A DNA stretch of 64,000 bases from NCBI RefSeq assembly GCF_904067045.1, contig NZ_CAJFDC010000007.1:434001-498000 (forward strand), given 5' to 3'. A model generated the notes under the pieces. The model saw nothing but the letters and a program-made list of their open reading frames with translations. It did no database searches and was not told the DNA's origin. This document shows positions 22,555 to 31,640 of this stretch, in pieces (positions within the stretch are counted from its first letter, which is position 1; every line of letters begins with the position of its first letter). This stretch comes from Pseudomonas sp. FEN (GTDB lineage: Bacteria; Pseudomonadota; Gammaproteobacteria; Pseudomonadales; Pseudomonadaceae). A program made the translations under genes and the position numbers.

Positions 22555-23865
22555 ATGCCCTTTTGCCTTACCCTTCGTTGGCCGTTACGCCGACTGTTCG
22601 CCGCCACCAGCTTTATCCTGTTAGTTGCCTGCGCGGAAAAACCGACCGCTGCCGACGCCGAGCCGCTGCAAACCCTTCCCGCAGCCCCTGTCCCCTCCCT
22701 GCCACAGGTCAACGACGATCTGACGATCCAGCCTGCGCAGAGCTTCGGCGAATGGATCGCCACATTCCGTGGCAGCGCTCTGGGAGCCGGTATCACGCCC
22801 GCCGTATTCGATAGCGCCTTTGCCGGCATCACCCCTGACATGAGCGTGATCAAGGCCGACCGCAGCCAGCCGGAATTCACCCGCCCGGTCTGGGAATACC
22901 TCGACGGTGCTCTGTCTCCCGTGCGTGTACGCAAGGGCCAGGCCCTGCTGGCGCAGAACAGCGCCCTGCTGTCGAGCATCGAACAACGTTATGGCGTCGA
23001 CCGCGAGGCGCTGGTGGCGGTATGGGGCATGGAAAGCAACTTCGGCCAGTTCCAGGGCGACAAATCGGTGATCCGCTCGCTGGCGACCCTGGCCTACGAG
23101 GGCCGCCGCCCGGCGTTCGCCCAGGCGCAGTTGCTGGCGGCATTGCAGATTATCCAGCATGGCGATATCCAGCCCGGGGAAATGCTCGGCTCCTGGGCCG
23201 GCGCCATGGGCCAGACCCAGTTCATCCCCACCACCTACAACACCTATGCCGTGGACTTCGATGGCGACGGTCGCCGGGATATCTGGAATGATTCCGCCGA
23301 TGCCCTGGCCTCGACCGCCAACTACCTGCAAAGCTCCGGTTGGCAGCGTGGGCAGCCATGGGGACTGGAAGTCGTGTTGCCAACGGCCTTCGACTACGCC
23401 CAGGCCGACGGCACGATCCGCAAGACAGTGAGCGAGTGGCTGCAAATGGGCATTCGTCTACCGGCGGGGACTGTGCTGCCAAATGGCTCGGCACCGCTGT
23501 CCGCGGCCCTGCTGCTGCCAGCGGGCTATCGCGGCCCGGCGTTCCTGGTATTGGACAACTTCCGCGCCATCCTCAAGTACAACAATTCGTCGTCCTATGG
23601 GCTGGCGGTGAGCTTGTTGTCCCAGCGCTTCAATGGCGCCGGCCTGATCAGCGGCGAATGGCCGAAAGATGATTTGCCGTTGAGCCGCTCCGAGCGGATC
23701 GAGCTGCAGACGCAGCTCAGCGCCAAGGGTTATGACGCGGGTAATGCCGACGGGATTATCGGGGCGAACACCCGCAAGGCGATTCGTGGGGCCCAGCAAA
23801 AACTGGGCTGGCCGGCAGATGGGTATCCGAATCACAAGCTGCTGGACAGCTTGCGTAATCGCTGA
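22555..23865 (+). CDS. sltB3: MltB-family lytic murein transglycosylase, lipoprotein with peptidoglycan-binding domain
   Basis: A 436-residue predicted lipoprotein (signal ending FILLVACAEK, lipobox LVAC). Catalytic SLT2 domain (about 75-345) with WGMESNFGQF carrying the catalytic Glu, GSWAGAMGQTQFIPTTY and DFDGDGRRDIWN; C-terminal PG_binding_1 domain (about 370-436, NADGIIGANTRKAIRGAQQ). It cleaves glycan strands with formation of 1,6-anhydro-MurNAc. The domain order and position after holA suggest SltB3/SltH of P. aeruginosa; the symbol is less certain than the family. Start at 22555 (MPFCLTLRW) gives the best signal peptide. Confidence 0.88.
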   Translation: MPFCLTLRWPLRRLFAATSFILLVACAEKPTAADAEPLQTLPAAPVPSLPQVNDDLTIQPAQSFGEWIATFRGSALGAGITPAVFDSAFAGITPDMSVIKADRSQPEFTRPVWEYLDGALSPVRVRKGQALLAQNSALLSSIEQRYGVDREALVAVWGMESNFGQFQGDKSVIRSLATLAYEGRRPAFAQAQLLAALQIIQHGDIQPGEMLGSWAGAMGQTQFIPTTYNTYAVDFDGDGRRDIWNDSADALASTANYLQSSGWQRGQPWGLEVVLPTAFDYAQADGTIRKTVSEWLQMGIRLPAGTVLPNGSAPLSAALLLPAGYRGPAFLVLDNFRAILKYNNSSSYGLAVSLLSQRFNGAGLISGEWPKDDLPLSRSERIELQTQLSAKGYDAGNADGIIGANTRKAIRGAQQKLGWPADGYPNHKLLDSLRNR

Positions 23866-23904
23866 CAGCCATCGGCAAGTCTTGAGGATCTCTGGCGCGG
23901 TCCT

Positions 23905-24037
23905 GTGGCGAGCGGGCTTGCCCGCGCTGGGGTGCCAAGCCCCCCCCAAAAACCTGCAATTGCGGTGTATCAGAAATAACCGGGATTGTTGTTTTACGAC
24001 TGCTTCGCAGCCGAGCGCGGGCAAGCCCGCTCGCCAC
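23905..24037. repeat. REPIN, family 2, with duplicated right end
   Basis: Left arm GTGGCGAGCGGGCTTGCCCG, right arm GCGCGGGCAAGCCCGCTCGC. The last 15 bp of the right arm (24022-24036) are repeated exactly in tandem at 24037-24051. It sits between convergent sltB3 and ldcA. Confidence 0.87.
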
Positions 24038-24053
24038 AAGCCCGCTCGCCACA

Positions 24054-24099
24054 AGTCAGCAGTCAGCAGTCAGCAGTCAGCAGTCAGCAGTCAGTCAGC
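24054..24099. repeat. Heptanucleotide tandem array AGTCAGC at the ldcA 3' end
   Basis: Five perfect AGTCAGC units (24054-24088), a 4-nt partial unit, and a sixth unit (24093-24099). The ldcA stop codon (24084-24086 on the minus strand) falls inside the array. It directly abuts the duplicated REPIN end, suggesting local slippage. Confidence 0.9.
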
Positions 24100-25049
24100 A
24101 GAATCGTCACATCCTGCTCCAACACCAACTGCCGGGCATCGGCATCCAACCTCACCTGCGCCCCCAACGGCAACGTCAGGTTCGGGTCGCAATGCCCACT
24201 GCGCCAACCCGCCAGCACCGGAACACCCAACGGCCCCAACTCCTGCTTGAGCAAGCGCGCCAGCGCCTCCGGGTCGACACCGGCGAAATCCCCCACCAAC
24301 ACACCCTTCAGGCCTTCCAGCTTGCCCGCCAGACGCAGATGGGTCAGCAGCCGGTCGACCCGGTACAGCGGCTCGTTGACGTCCTCGATCAGCAGGATCA
24401 CACCCCGGGTGTCGATCTCATAGGGCGTGCCCAGAGTGGCGCAGATCATTGACAGGTTGCCACCTTGCAAACGCCCCGAGGCGGCGCCCGGAACAACGCT
24501 GACCAGTGGAAACGCCGCTGGATGCTCGAACACGCTACCCGCGCGTACCTGCCCGGTCAGCAGGTTGAACAGCGAGGACTCGGTCGGCGGCAGCTTGTCG
24601 CCGAGCAGATCGGCATTGAACAGCGGCCCGTGAAAGGTCATGAGCCCCGCATAACGGGCAATCGCCAGATGCAGAGCGGTGATGTCGCTGTAACCGACCA
24701 AAGGTTTTGGATGTTTTTTGAGCAGTTCGAAATCAATGTCGTCCAGCAGACGCGGACAACCATAACCTCCGCGCAGACAGAGAATCACATCGATTTCAGG
24801 GTCGGCAAAGGCATCGTGCAGGTCACGCAGGCGCACCTCATCGCTGCCGGCCAGGTAACCGTCGCGTTGCGAGACCCCTGGAAATATCCGCAGCTCATAG
24901 CCGCGGGCCTGCACCCACTGCTGCGCCTTGAGCGGGTCAAGGGCAGCGGGGCCAGCCGGGGCGATCAGACCGATCACCCCGCCCTGACGCAGCGCCGGCA
25001 CCGCGCTCTGGACCGGATAGGACGCCTGCACGGGTCGACGATGGTTCAA
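24084..25049 (-). CDS. ldcA: LD-carboxypeptidase (S66 family)
   Basis: A 321-residue serine peptidase that removes the terminal D-Ala from murein tetrapeptides during cell-wall recycling. Catalytic residues of the S66 fold are visible: Ser in LVGYSDITALH, Glu in LLIEDVNEPLYRVDR and His in WRSGHCDPN. No signal peptide; cytoplasmic. Its start is 4 bp after the lipA stop, so it is the last gene of the proA-to-ldcA strand block. Its final codons and stop are made of the AGTCAGC repeat, giving the C-terminus ILLTDC. Confidence 0.92.
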   Translation of the reverse strand: MNHRRPVQASYPVQSAVPALRQGGVIGLIAPAGPAALDPLKAQQWVQARGYELRIFPGVSQRDGYLAGSDEVRLRDLHDAFADPEIDVILCLRGGYGCPRLLDDIDFELLKKHPKPLVGYSDITALHLAIARYAGLMTFHGPLFNADLLGDKLPPTESSLFNLLTGQVRAGSVFEHPAAFPLVSVVPGAASGRLQGGNLSMICATLGTPYEIDTRGVILLIEDVNEPLYRVDRLLTHLRLAGKLEGLKGVLVGDFAGVDPEALARLLKQELGPLGVPVLAGWRSGHCDPNLTLPLGAQVRLDADARQLVLEQDVTILLTDC

Positions 25050-25053
25050 GGGC

Positions 25054-26079
25054 TTAGGCTCCGGTCAGTTCAGCCTTGACCAGCTTGGCCTGCTCGTCGG
25101 CATGGTAGGACGAACGCACCAGCGGCCCGGAAGCCACGTTCTTGAAGCCCATCTTGTAGCCTTCCTCGGCGAACCAGGCAAAGGTGTCCGGGTGCACGAA
25201 ACGCTGTACCGGCAAGTGGCTGCGGGACGGCTGCAGGTACTGGCCGAGGGTCAGCATGTCGATGTCGTGCTCGCGCATGCGCTGCATGACTTCGATGACT
25301 TCCTCGTCGGTTTCGCCCAGGCCCAGCATCAGCCCGGATTTGGTCGGAATGTGCGGCATCATCTGCTTGAAGCGTTGCAGCAGGGTCAGCGACCACTGGT
25401 AGTCGGAACCCGGACGCGCGGCCTTGTACAGGCGTGGCACGGTTTCCAGGTTGTGGTTGAACACATCCGGCGGCTCGGCGGCGGTGATCTCCAGCGCGAT
25501 GTCCATGCGCCCACGGTAGTCGGGGACCAGGGTTTCGAGCTGCACGTCCGGCGACAGCTTGCGGATCTCGCGGATGCAGTCGGCGAAGTGCTGGGCACCG
25601 CCGTCACGCAGGTCGTCGCGGTCCACGGAAGTGATCACCACGTACTTCAGGCGCAGGTCGGCGATGGCGATGGCCAGGCTCTGCGGCTCATTGACGTCCA
25701 GGGGCTTCGGCCGGCCGTGGCCGACGTCGCAGAACGGGCAACGACGGGTGCAGATATCGCCCATGATCATGAAGGTCGCGGTGCCGCCGCTGAAGCATTC
25801 GCCCAGGTTCGGGCAGGAGGCCTCTTCGCAGACGCTGTGCAGCTTGTGCTGGCGCAGCAATTGCTTGATGCGGTCGACTTCCGGCGAAACCGGGATGCGC
25901 ACGCGGATCCAGTCGGGTTTCTTCGGCAGTTCGGTGGTCGGAATGATCTTCACCGGGATCCGTGCGACTTTCTCGGCGCCACGCAGCTTGACGCCGGTTT
26001 CGACTTTCGCACGGGCCGGGCGCTCGGAAACGTCCAGCGTCGGGATCAGGGTTTGCACAGCGTCTTGCCCAGTAGTCAT
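25054..26079 (-). CDS. lipA: Lipoyl synthase
   Basis: A 341-residue radical-SAM enzyme inserting two sulfurs into octanoyl groups on lipoyl domains. Auxiliary cluster motif [12 protein letters not shown] and radical-SAM motif CTRRCPFC are both present, plus the C-terminal RSSYHADEQ with the Ser ligand of the auxiliary cluster. The ATG at 26079 lies 1 bp after the lipB stop, so the two are translationally coupled. Length is normal for Pseudomonas. Confidence 0.97.
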   Translation of the reverse strand: MTTGQDAVQTLIPTLDVSERPARAKVETGVKLRGAEKVARIPVKIIPTTELPKKPDWIRVRIPVSPEVDRIKQLLRQHKLHSVCEEASCPNLGECFSGGTATFMIMGDICTRRCPFCDVGHGRPKPLDVNEPQSLAIAIADLRLKYVVITSVDRDDLRDGGAQHFADCIREIRKLSPDVQLETLVPDYRGRMDIALEITAAEPPDVFNHNLETVPRLYKAARPGSDYQWSLTLLQRFKQMMPHIPTKSGLMLGLGETDEEVIEVMQRMREHDIDMLTLGQYLQPSRSHLPVQRFVHPDTFAWFAEEGYKMGFKNVASGPLVRSSYHADEQAKLVKAELTGA

Positions 26080-26080
26080 A

Positions 26081-26731
26081 TCAATCGATTCCGCCCGTGA
26101 GGGTCGTCTGCTCAGCATAGTCGAGGTGTTTGACGAGCTGCGCGCGCAGCCGGGCACTTACCTCGGCAAATTCAATCGGTCCTGTGTGCTCACGCAGCTG
26201 GGTCATCGCCAGCCCCGCATAACCGCAGGGGTTAATCCGTCGAAATGGCGCAAGGTCCATGTCGACATTCAACGCCAGGCCATGGAACGAACAGCCATTG
26301 CGAATCCGCAGGCCCAGGGAGGCGATCTTCGCGCCGTCGACATACACCCCAGGCGCATCGGCCTTGGCTTCGGCGCGCACGCCATAGTCGGCGAGCAAAT
26401 CAATCAGGCAACGCTCCATCCGGCTGACCAGCTCGCGCACGCCAAAACCCAGGCGGCGAACGTCCAGCAACAGATAAGCCACCAGTTGGCCAGGGCCATG
26501 ATAGGTCACCTGGCCGCCGCGATCGACCTTGACCACCGGAATATCCCCCGGCAACAGCAAATGCTCGGCCTTGCCGGCCTGGCCCTGGGTGAACACCGGC
26601 GGATGCTGCACCAGCCAGACTTCGTCTGGCAGGTCCGCGTTCTTGCGCCCGTCGGTAAACCGCTGCATGGCATGCCAGACCGGCTCGTAAGGGGTCTGGC
26701 CAAGCTCGCGAAAGCCCAGCACACCGCCCAT
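26081..26731 (-). CDS. lipB: Octanoyltransferase
   Basis: A 216-residue enzyme moving octanoyl from acyl carrier protein to lipoyl domains. Visible: [22 protein letters not shown], the catalytic Lys region [18 protein letters not shown] and the catalytic Cys in [14 protein letters not shown]. The ATG at 26731 overlaps the ybeD stop (TGATG); a GTG one codon earlier is less likely. Confidence 0.96.
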   Translation of the reverse strand: MGGVLGFRELGQTPYEPVWHAMQRFTDGRKNADLPDEVWLVQHPPVFTQGQAGKAEHLLLPGDIPVVKVDRGGQVTYHGPGQLVAYLLLDVRRLGFGVRELVSRMERCLIDLLADYGVRAEAKADAPGVYVDGAKIASLGLRIRNGCSFHGLALNVDMDLAPFRRINPCGYAGLAMTQLREHTGPIEFAEVSARLRAQLVKHLDYAEQTTLTGGID

Positions 26732-27006
26732 CACAGCACCATGTGTACGAAACCGGTGGCCCGCAGCTCGCTGTTGATGTCGTACAGCTGGTCCTGGCCG
26801 GTGGCCACGATGTGCAGCTGGATCGTGGTGTACTTGCCGTTGGTGCTCTGGCGTTCATCCACGCGGTTATCGTTGATCGTGGCGTGTTTCTTGACGATCT
26901 CGACGATCTTGTCCTTGTTGCCCACTCCCGTGTCACTGATGACCTTGACCGGGTAGTCGGTAACGGGAAATTCGATTTTCGGCGCTTTTACTTCAGTGTC
27001 AGTCAT
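26731..27006 (-). CDS. ybeD: YbeD/DUF493 family protein
   Basis: A 91-residue small ferredoxin-fold-like protein, start [20 protein letters not shown], with [14 protein letters not shown] and [20 protein letters not shown] typical of YbeD. Its function is unresolved; conserved linkage to lipB (here a TGATG overlap) suggests a role around lipoylation or ACP-linked steps, but this is inference. An upstream in-frame start at 27075 was rejected because it reads through the hairpin at 27041-27071. Confidence 0.92.
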   Translation of the reverse strand: MTDTEVKAPKIEFPVTDYPVKVISDTGVGNKDKIVEIVKKHATINDNRVDERQSTNGKYTTIQLHIVATGQDQLYDINSELRATGFVHMVL

Positions 27007-27040
27007 GACAATAACGGCCTCGTAAGCCCAGGCAACGGAC

Positions 27041-27071
27041 ATGCCTCGCGCCCGGGTCAGGCGCGAGGCAT
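27041..27071 (-). other. 12-bp hairpin between dacA and ybeD
   Basis: ATGCCTCGCGCC and GGCGCGAGGCAT pair perfectly over 12 bp around a 7-nt loop, between the dacA stop and the ybeD start on the transcribed strand. There is no T-run, so it may process or attenuate the dacA-ybeD transcript rather than end it. Confidence 0.65.
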
Positions 27072-27105
27072 GCAAATCGACACTCTCTGTTAACGATCAA
27101 CTGCC

Positions 27106-28269
27106 TCAGTTGAACATGCCGTAGAAGAACATACGGATGCTGTCCCACAGGCGACGGAAGATACCACCTTCCTCGACCGCGTCCAGCGCGATCAGATCAG
27201 CGCTGTGTACCACTTTGTCGTCCAGTTTGACTTCGACTTTACCGATCACGTCACCCTTGGCGATCGGTGCGACCAATTTCGGGTTCAGGGTCATGCTGGC
27301 GGCGAGCTTCTTGAGCTGGCCTTTAGGCATGGTCATGGTCAGGTCTTCGGCCAGCCCGGCCTTGACTTGATGAGTGGTGCCCTTCCAGACCTGCGCCTGG
27401 GCCAGTTCGGTGCCCTTCTGATAGAAGGTCTGGGTTTCGAAGAAGCGGAAACCGTAGGTCAGCAGCTTCTGGGTTTCGGAGGCGCGCGCCGATTCGCTGT
27501 TGGTGCCGAACACCACCGCGATCAGGCGCTGGCCGTCACGCACCGCCGAGGACACCATGCAGTAGCCGGCTTCTTCGGTGTGACCGGTCTTCAGGCCGTC
27601 GACGGTCTTGTCGCGCCACAGCAGCAGGTTGCGGTTAGGCTGCTTGATGCCGTTCCAGAAGAACTCTTTCTGCGAGTAGATCGCGTAGTGCACCGGGTCG
27701 ACCCGAATGATCGCGCGGGCCAGTACCGCCATGTCGTGAGGCGACGAGTAGTGCTCGGGGTTCGGCAGACCGGTCGGGTTCATGAAGTGGCTGTTGGTCA
27801 TGCCCAGGTCGGCGGCCGTCTTGTTCATCATGTCGGCGAAGGCGTCTTCGCTGCCGGCGATGTGCTCGGACAGCGCCACGCTGGCGTCGTTGCCGGACTG
27901 GATGATGATGCCGTGCAGCAGGTCGCTGACGGTCACCTGCGAGCCGACCTTGATGAACATCCGTGAACCGCCGGTACGCCAGGCGTTCTCGCTGACGGTC
28001 ACCGGATCGTTCTCACCGATCTGCCCGCGACGGATTTCCAGGGTCGCGATGTAGGCGGTCATCAGCTTGGTCAGGCTGGCCGGGGGCAAGCGCTGGTCGC
28101 CGTTGTTCTCCACCAGCACGTTGCCGCTGGCGGCATCCATGAGCACGTAGGCTTTGGCGGCCAGTTGCGGCGAAGCTGGAAGGGCCATGTCATCCGCGGC
28201 CCAGGCGGCCGGCGCAACAATCAGGGGTACAAGCAGGCACAAACGTTTGGCAAAGGTGGTGATGTTCAT
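27106..28269 (-). CDS. dacA: D-alanyl-D-alanine carboxypeptidase (PBP5)
   Basis: A 387-residue periplasmic low-molecular-mass penicillin-binding protein trimming the terminal D-Ala of muropeptides. Signal peptide MNITTFAKRLCLLVPLIVAPAAWA; SxxK motif in PASLTKLMTAY, SxN in QSGNDAS, KTG in VDGLKTGHTEEAG; a C-terminal beta domain and an amphipathic membrane anchor (FRRLWDSIRMFFYGMFN). Called dacC at this position in P. aeruginosa. 181 bp separate it from rlpA; ybeD follows after a hairpin. Confidence 0.95.
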   Translation of the reverse strand: MNITTFAKRLCLLVPLIVAPAAWAADDMALPASPQLAAKAYVLMDAASGNVLVENNGDQRLPPASLTKLMTAYIATLEIRRGQIGENDPVTVSENAWRTGGSRMFIKVGSQVTVSDLLHGIIIQSGNDASVALSEHIAGSEDAFADMMNKTAADLGMTNSHFMNPTGLPNPEHYSSPHDMAVLARAIIRVDPVHYAIYSQKEFFWNGIKQPNRNLLLWRDKTVDGLKTGHTEEAGYCMVSSAVRDGQRLIAVVFGTNSESARASETQKLLTYGFRFFETQTFYQKGTELAQAQVWKGTTHQVKAGLAEDLTMTMPKGQLKKLAASMTLNPKLVAPIAKGDVIGKVEVKLDDKVVHSADLIALDAVEEGGIFRRLWDSIRMFFYGMFN

Positions 28270-28450
28270 CCGTCTCTCGAAATCGCTAATGGAAACTTGC
28301 CCTCGCGGGCAAAAATAAATCAGACAGTCTTCCAACTGCCACGTGTCAGGTTGCTCGCTCCACCACCCTTTCCAGGCTTTTATTATCAAACGAACCAACA
28401 ACCCGGAACCCGGCCCATGAAACGCGGCCCAATCCACAATTGTGCCTGTG

Positions 28451-29467
28451 TTACTCCGAGGTCACCAGACTTGGCGAACCAAGATTGGCCAGGCGTACAC
28501 TATTTTGCACCTGCTGCACTTCACCCGGCGTGCCGATCGGCCCCATCCGCACCCGATGCAGGGTCTGCTGGTTGCGCACGATCGAACTGACGAAGACCGG
28601 CGCGTTGACCATCGAGCTCAGCTTCGATCTCAACAGTTCGGCAGCGTCCGGGTTGGCGAAGGCGCCCACCTGGAGATACTGGCCAGAGGCTGGTGCAGAA
28701 GCGTTTTTTTTTGCGTCAGCCTGTACCGGCACAACGTCGCTGGCGTGTTGCTGCGGTGGCGGGGTCCACTGCTCGATCGTCCCGGCGGACGCCGTCAAGA
28801 CCGGGGCCTGGGACTGCGCCACTTGCGGTTCGTTGAGCATCAACGGCGCCGGGCGCCCGCGCTGGGCCCACCACTCCTGCGGGTCGATGCCCTCGACCTT
28901 GACCCGCGCCGTGCCGATCTCGGCATAACCGAGCTTCTTCGCGGCGGCGTAGGACAGGTCGATGATCCGGTCCGAATAGAACGGCCCGCGGTCGTTGACC
29001 CGCAGGATCACGCTGCGATTGTTGTCCAGGTTGGTCACCCGCACATAGCTGGGCAACGGCAGGGTCTTGTGCGCCGCGCTCATGCCGTACAGGTCATAGA
29101 CCTCGCCATTGGCGGTGTTCTGGCCATGGAACTTGGTGCCGTACCAGGACGCCGTGCCCTGGGCCACGTAGCGCTTGGAGTCGGTCAGGGGGAAATAGGT
29201 CTTGCCCAGCACCGTATAGGGGTTGGCCTTGTACGGCCCGGTGTGCAAGGTCGGCGTGGCATCCGGGATCCGCGACACGTCGACGTCCCACCACGGCGCG
29301 CCATCTTTATGCGCCCGGTTGATGTCCAGGCCCGGTTTGGCGCGGATGGTATTGGAGGCGGACGACGACTGATACGGCGAGCGGCTGGTCGAGCAACTGA
29401 CCACCAGCACCGCCAGCGCGGTGTAAGCCAACAGCTTCAGTGGTTTTGAAATCGGCAAAGCCTGCAT
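28451..29467 (-). CDS. rlpA: Septal lytic transglycosylase RlpA
   Basis: A 338-residue outer-membrane lipoprotein (lipobox LVVSC) with a double-psi beta-barrel (about 105-195: QGTASWYGTKFHGQNTANGE, VRVTNLDNNRSVILRVNDRGPF) and a C-terminal SPOR domain (about 262-338: QYLQVGAFANPDAAELL) that targets denuded glycan at the septum. The Pseudomonas enzyme cleaves such glycans. A Pro/Ala/Gln-rich linker joins the domains. Its ATG overlaps the mltB stop (TAATG). Confidence 0.95.
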   Translation of the reverse strand: MQALPISKPLKLLAYTALAVLVVSCSTSRSPYQSSSASNTIRAKPGLDINRAHKDGAPWWDVDVSRIPDATPTLHTGPYKANPYTVLGKTYFPLTDSKRYVAQGTASWYGTKFHGQNTANGEVYDLYGMSAAHKTLPLPSYVRVTNLDNNRSVILRVNDRGPFYSDRIIDLSYAAAKKLGYAEIGTARVKVEGIDPQEWWAQRGRPAPLMLNEPQVAQSQAPVLTASAGTIEQWTPPPQQHASDVVPVQADAKKNASAPASGQYLQVGAFANPDAAELLRSKLSSMVNAPVFVSSIVRNQQTLHRVRMGPIGTPGEVQQVQNSVRLANLGSPSLVTSE

Positions 29468-30477
29468 TACTTGACGCCCCGAGCTTGGACCAACAGGTCA
29501 GACAGCTGATGCACGGCCATGGCGTACATTACGCTGCGGTTATAGCGCGTGATCGCATAAAAATTCTTCAGGCCCATCCAATACTCCGGGCCATTCTCAC
29601 CATCCAGGCGAAACGCCGTCACTGGCATATCATCGCGCAGCGCATCATGACTCGACCAGCCCAGCGCCCGCAACTCCCCAACGGTCTTGACCGGGTCGAT
29701 ACCCGGGCTCAGCCCCTGGTCGACCTGCTCGCCACGCACGTCCGCGCGGCTGACCACCGGTTCTCCGGCCACCCAGCCGTGGCGCTTGAAATAGCTGGCC
29801 ACGCTGCCGATGGCATCGTCGGCGTTGGTCCAGATATTGATATGGCCGGTGCCATCGAAATCCACCGCATAGGCACGGAAACTGCTCGGCATGAACTGCG
29901 GCAGGCCCATGGCCCCGGCGTAGGAGCCCTTGAGACTCAATGGGTCGAGCTGTTCTTCGCGGGCCAAGAGGAGGAATTCACGCAACTCCTTGCGGAAGAA
30001 ATCGGCGCGTGGCGGATAGTCGAAGCCCAGGGTCGACAAGGCGTCGATCACCCGATAGTTGCCGGTGTTACGGCCAAAAAAGGTTTCCACGCCGATGATC
30101 GCGACAATCACCTGGGCCGGCACGCCGTATTCCTGCTCGGCGCGGGCCAGGGCCGTCTCATGTTGGCGCCAGAAGTCGACGCCACGGGCAATCCGCGCAT
30201 CGGTGATAAAGATCGGACGATATTCCTTCCACGGCTTGACCCGCTCCGCCGGACGGGAAATCGCGTCGAGGATGCTCTGCTTGCGCTCGACCTGACGGAA
30301 CACCTCCATCAGTTGCTCACCGGCAAAGCCATAGTCGCGGGTCATTTCCGCGACGAACTCGGCCACTTGCGGCGAACCTTCGTAGTCACCGGCCAGCACC
30401 CCCTGCACCGCCCCCAGACAGCCGACCAGGCCTATCCATGGCGCACACCGGGCCGCCCAACCGCGCAATACTTGCAT
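29467..30477 (-). CDS. mltB: Soluble lytic murein transglycosylase B (MltB/SltB1 type)
   Basis: A 336-residue periplasmic SLT2-family transglycosylase. Signal peptide MQVLRGWAARCAPWIGLVGC...VLAG; catalytic Glu in AIIGVETFFGRNTGNY, then GSYAGAMGLPQFMPSSFRAY and DFDGTGHINIW. It lacks the C-terminal PG-binding domain present in the paralogue at 22555. Called sltB1 at this position in P. aeruginosa. The start at 30477 follows rodA by 17 bp, and the stop overlaps the rlpA start, so rodA-mltB-rlpA form one unit. Confidence 0.93.
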   Translation of the reverse strand: MQVLRGWAARCAPWIGLVGCLGAVQGVLAGDYEGSPQVAEFVAEMTRDYGFAGEQLMEVFRQVERKQSILDAISRPAERVKPWKEYRPIFITDARIARGVDFWRQHETALARAEQEYGVPAQVIVAIIGVETFFGRNTGNYRVIDALSTLGFDYPPRADFFRKELREFLLLAREEQLDPLSLKGSYAGAMGLPQFMPSSFRAYAVDFDGTGHINIWTNADDAIGSVASYFKRHGWVAGEPVVSRADVRGEQVDQGLSPGIDPVKTVGELRALGWSSHDALRDDMPVTAFRLDGENGPEYWMGLKNFYAITRYNRSVMYAMAVHQLSDLLVQARGVK

Positions 30478-30494
30478 TGAATTGTTCACCTTGC

Positions 30495-31640
30495 TCAAAC
30501 CTGTGCGATCCACTTGCGGTGGGTATGGATCGACATCAAAACCCCAAACGCTGACAGCAGTGTCACCAGCGAAGTTCCGCCATAGCTGATGAAGGGCAAC
30601 GGTACCCCTACTACCGGCAACAGACCACTGACCATACCGATGTTGACGAAAACATACACAAAAAAGGTCATGGTCAGGCTGCCGGCCAACAGCTTGCCGA
30701 ACAGGGTCTGGGCCTGGGCGGTGATGACCAGCCCGCGCCCGATCAGCAGCAGGTAGAGCAGCAGCAAGGCGCAGATGCCCACCAGGCCGAATTCTTCGCC
30801 CATGACCGCGATGATGAAGTCGGTGTGGCTTTCCGGCAGGAAGTCCAGGTGCGACTGGGTGCCCAGCAGCCAGCCCTTGCCGAACACCCCGCCGGAGCCG
30901 ATGGCGGCCTTGGACTGGATAATGTTCCAGCCGGTGCCCAGCGGATCGCTTTCCGGGTCGAGGAAGGTCAGGATCCGCTGCTTCTGGTAGTCGTGCATGA
31001 TAAATAACCACATGCCCACCGCCACCGGTACCGCCGCCGCCAGCACGCTGAGGATCCAGCGCCAGCGCAGGCCGCCCATGAACAGTACGAACGCACCGCC
31101 GGCCAGCACCAGCAGCGAGGTGCCAAGGTCAGGCTGACGGACGATCAGGATAAACGGTACGCCGATCAGCATCAGGCTGATGGCCACATGCTTGAGTTGC
31201 GGCGGCAGGGTGCGCTTGGACAGGTACCAGGCGATGGTCGCCGGCATCAGGATCTTCATGAATTCCGACGGCTGGAAGCGGATCACCCCAGGGATATTGA
31301 TCCAGCGCGTGGCCCCCATGGCGTTGTGCCCCATGAGATCCACCACCACCAGCAGCATCACCCCCAGCACATAGGCCAGCGGCACCCAGCGGGCCATGAA
31401 GCGCGGTTCGAGCTGGGCGATCACGAACATCGACACCAGGCCGATACCGAAGGAGGTGGCCTGCTTGATCAGCAGGTCCCAACTCTTGCCGCTGGCCGAA
31501 TAGAGGACGAACAGGCTGCCGGCCGCCAGGGTCAGCAGCAGGACCAGCAAGGGCCCATCGATGTGCATGCGTTGCAACAGGGTGGCCCGGCGGCGCATGA
31601 CATCCTCGCTGGAGAGGATGCGGTCGAAATTGGCGATCAC
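30495..31640 (-). CDS. rodA: Rod-shape peptidoglycan glycosyltransferase RodA
   Basis: A 381-residue SEDS-family polymerase with about ten membrane helices. Conserved SEDS segments: GATRWINIPGVIRFQPSEFMK, RQPDLGTSLLVLAGG, FLPESHTDFIIAVMGEEFG (with the catalytic Asp region) and GVPLPFISYGGTS. It partners with PBP2 (mrdA, directly upstream) in the elongasome. The start codon is GTG at 31640, overlapping the mrdA stop (GTGA), which indicates translational coupling. Confidence 0.96.
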   Translation of the reverse strand: MIANFDRILSSEDVMRRRATLLQRMHIDGPLLVLLLTLAAGSLFVLYSASGKSWDLLIKQATSFGIGLVSMFVIAQLEPRFMARWVPLAYVLGVMLLVVVDLMGHNAMGATRWINIPGVIRFQPSEFMKILMPATIAWYLSKRTLPPQLKHVAISLMLIGVPFILIVRQPDLGTSLLVLAGGAFVLFMGGLRWRWILSVLAAAVPVAVGMWLFIMHDYQKQRILTFLDPESDPLGTGWNIIQSKAAIGSGGVFGKGWLLGTQSHLDFLPESHTDFIIAVMGEEFGLVGICALLLLYLLLIGRGLVITAQAQTLFGKLLAGSLTMTFFVYVFVNIGMVSGLLPVVGVPLPFISYGGTSLVTLLSAFGVLMSIHTHRKWIAQV

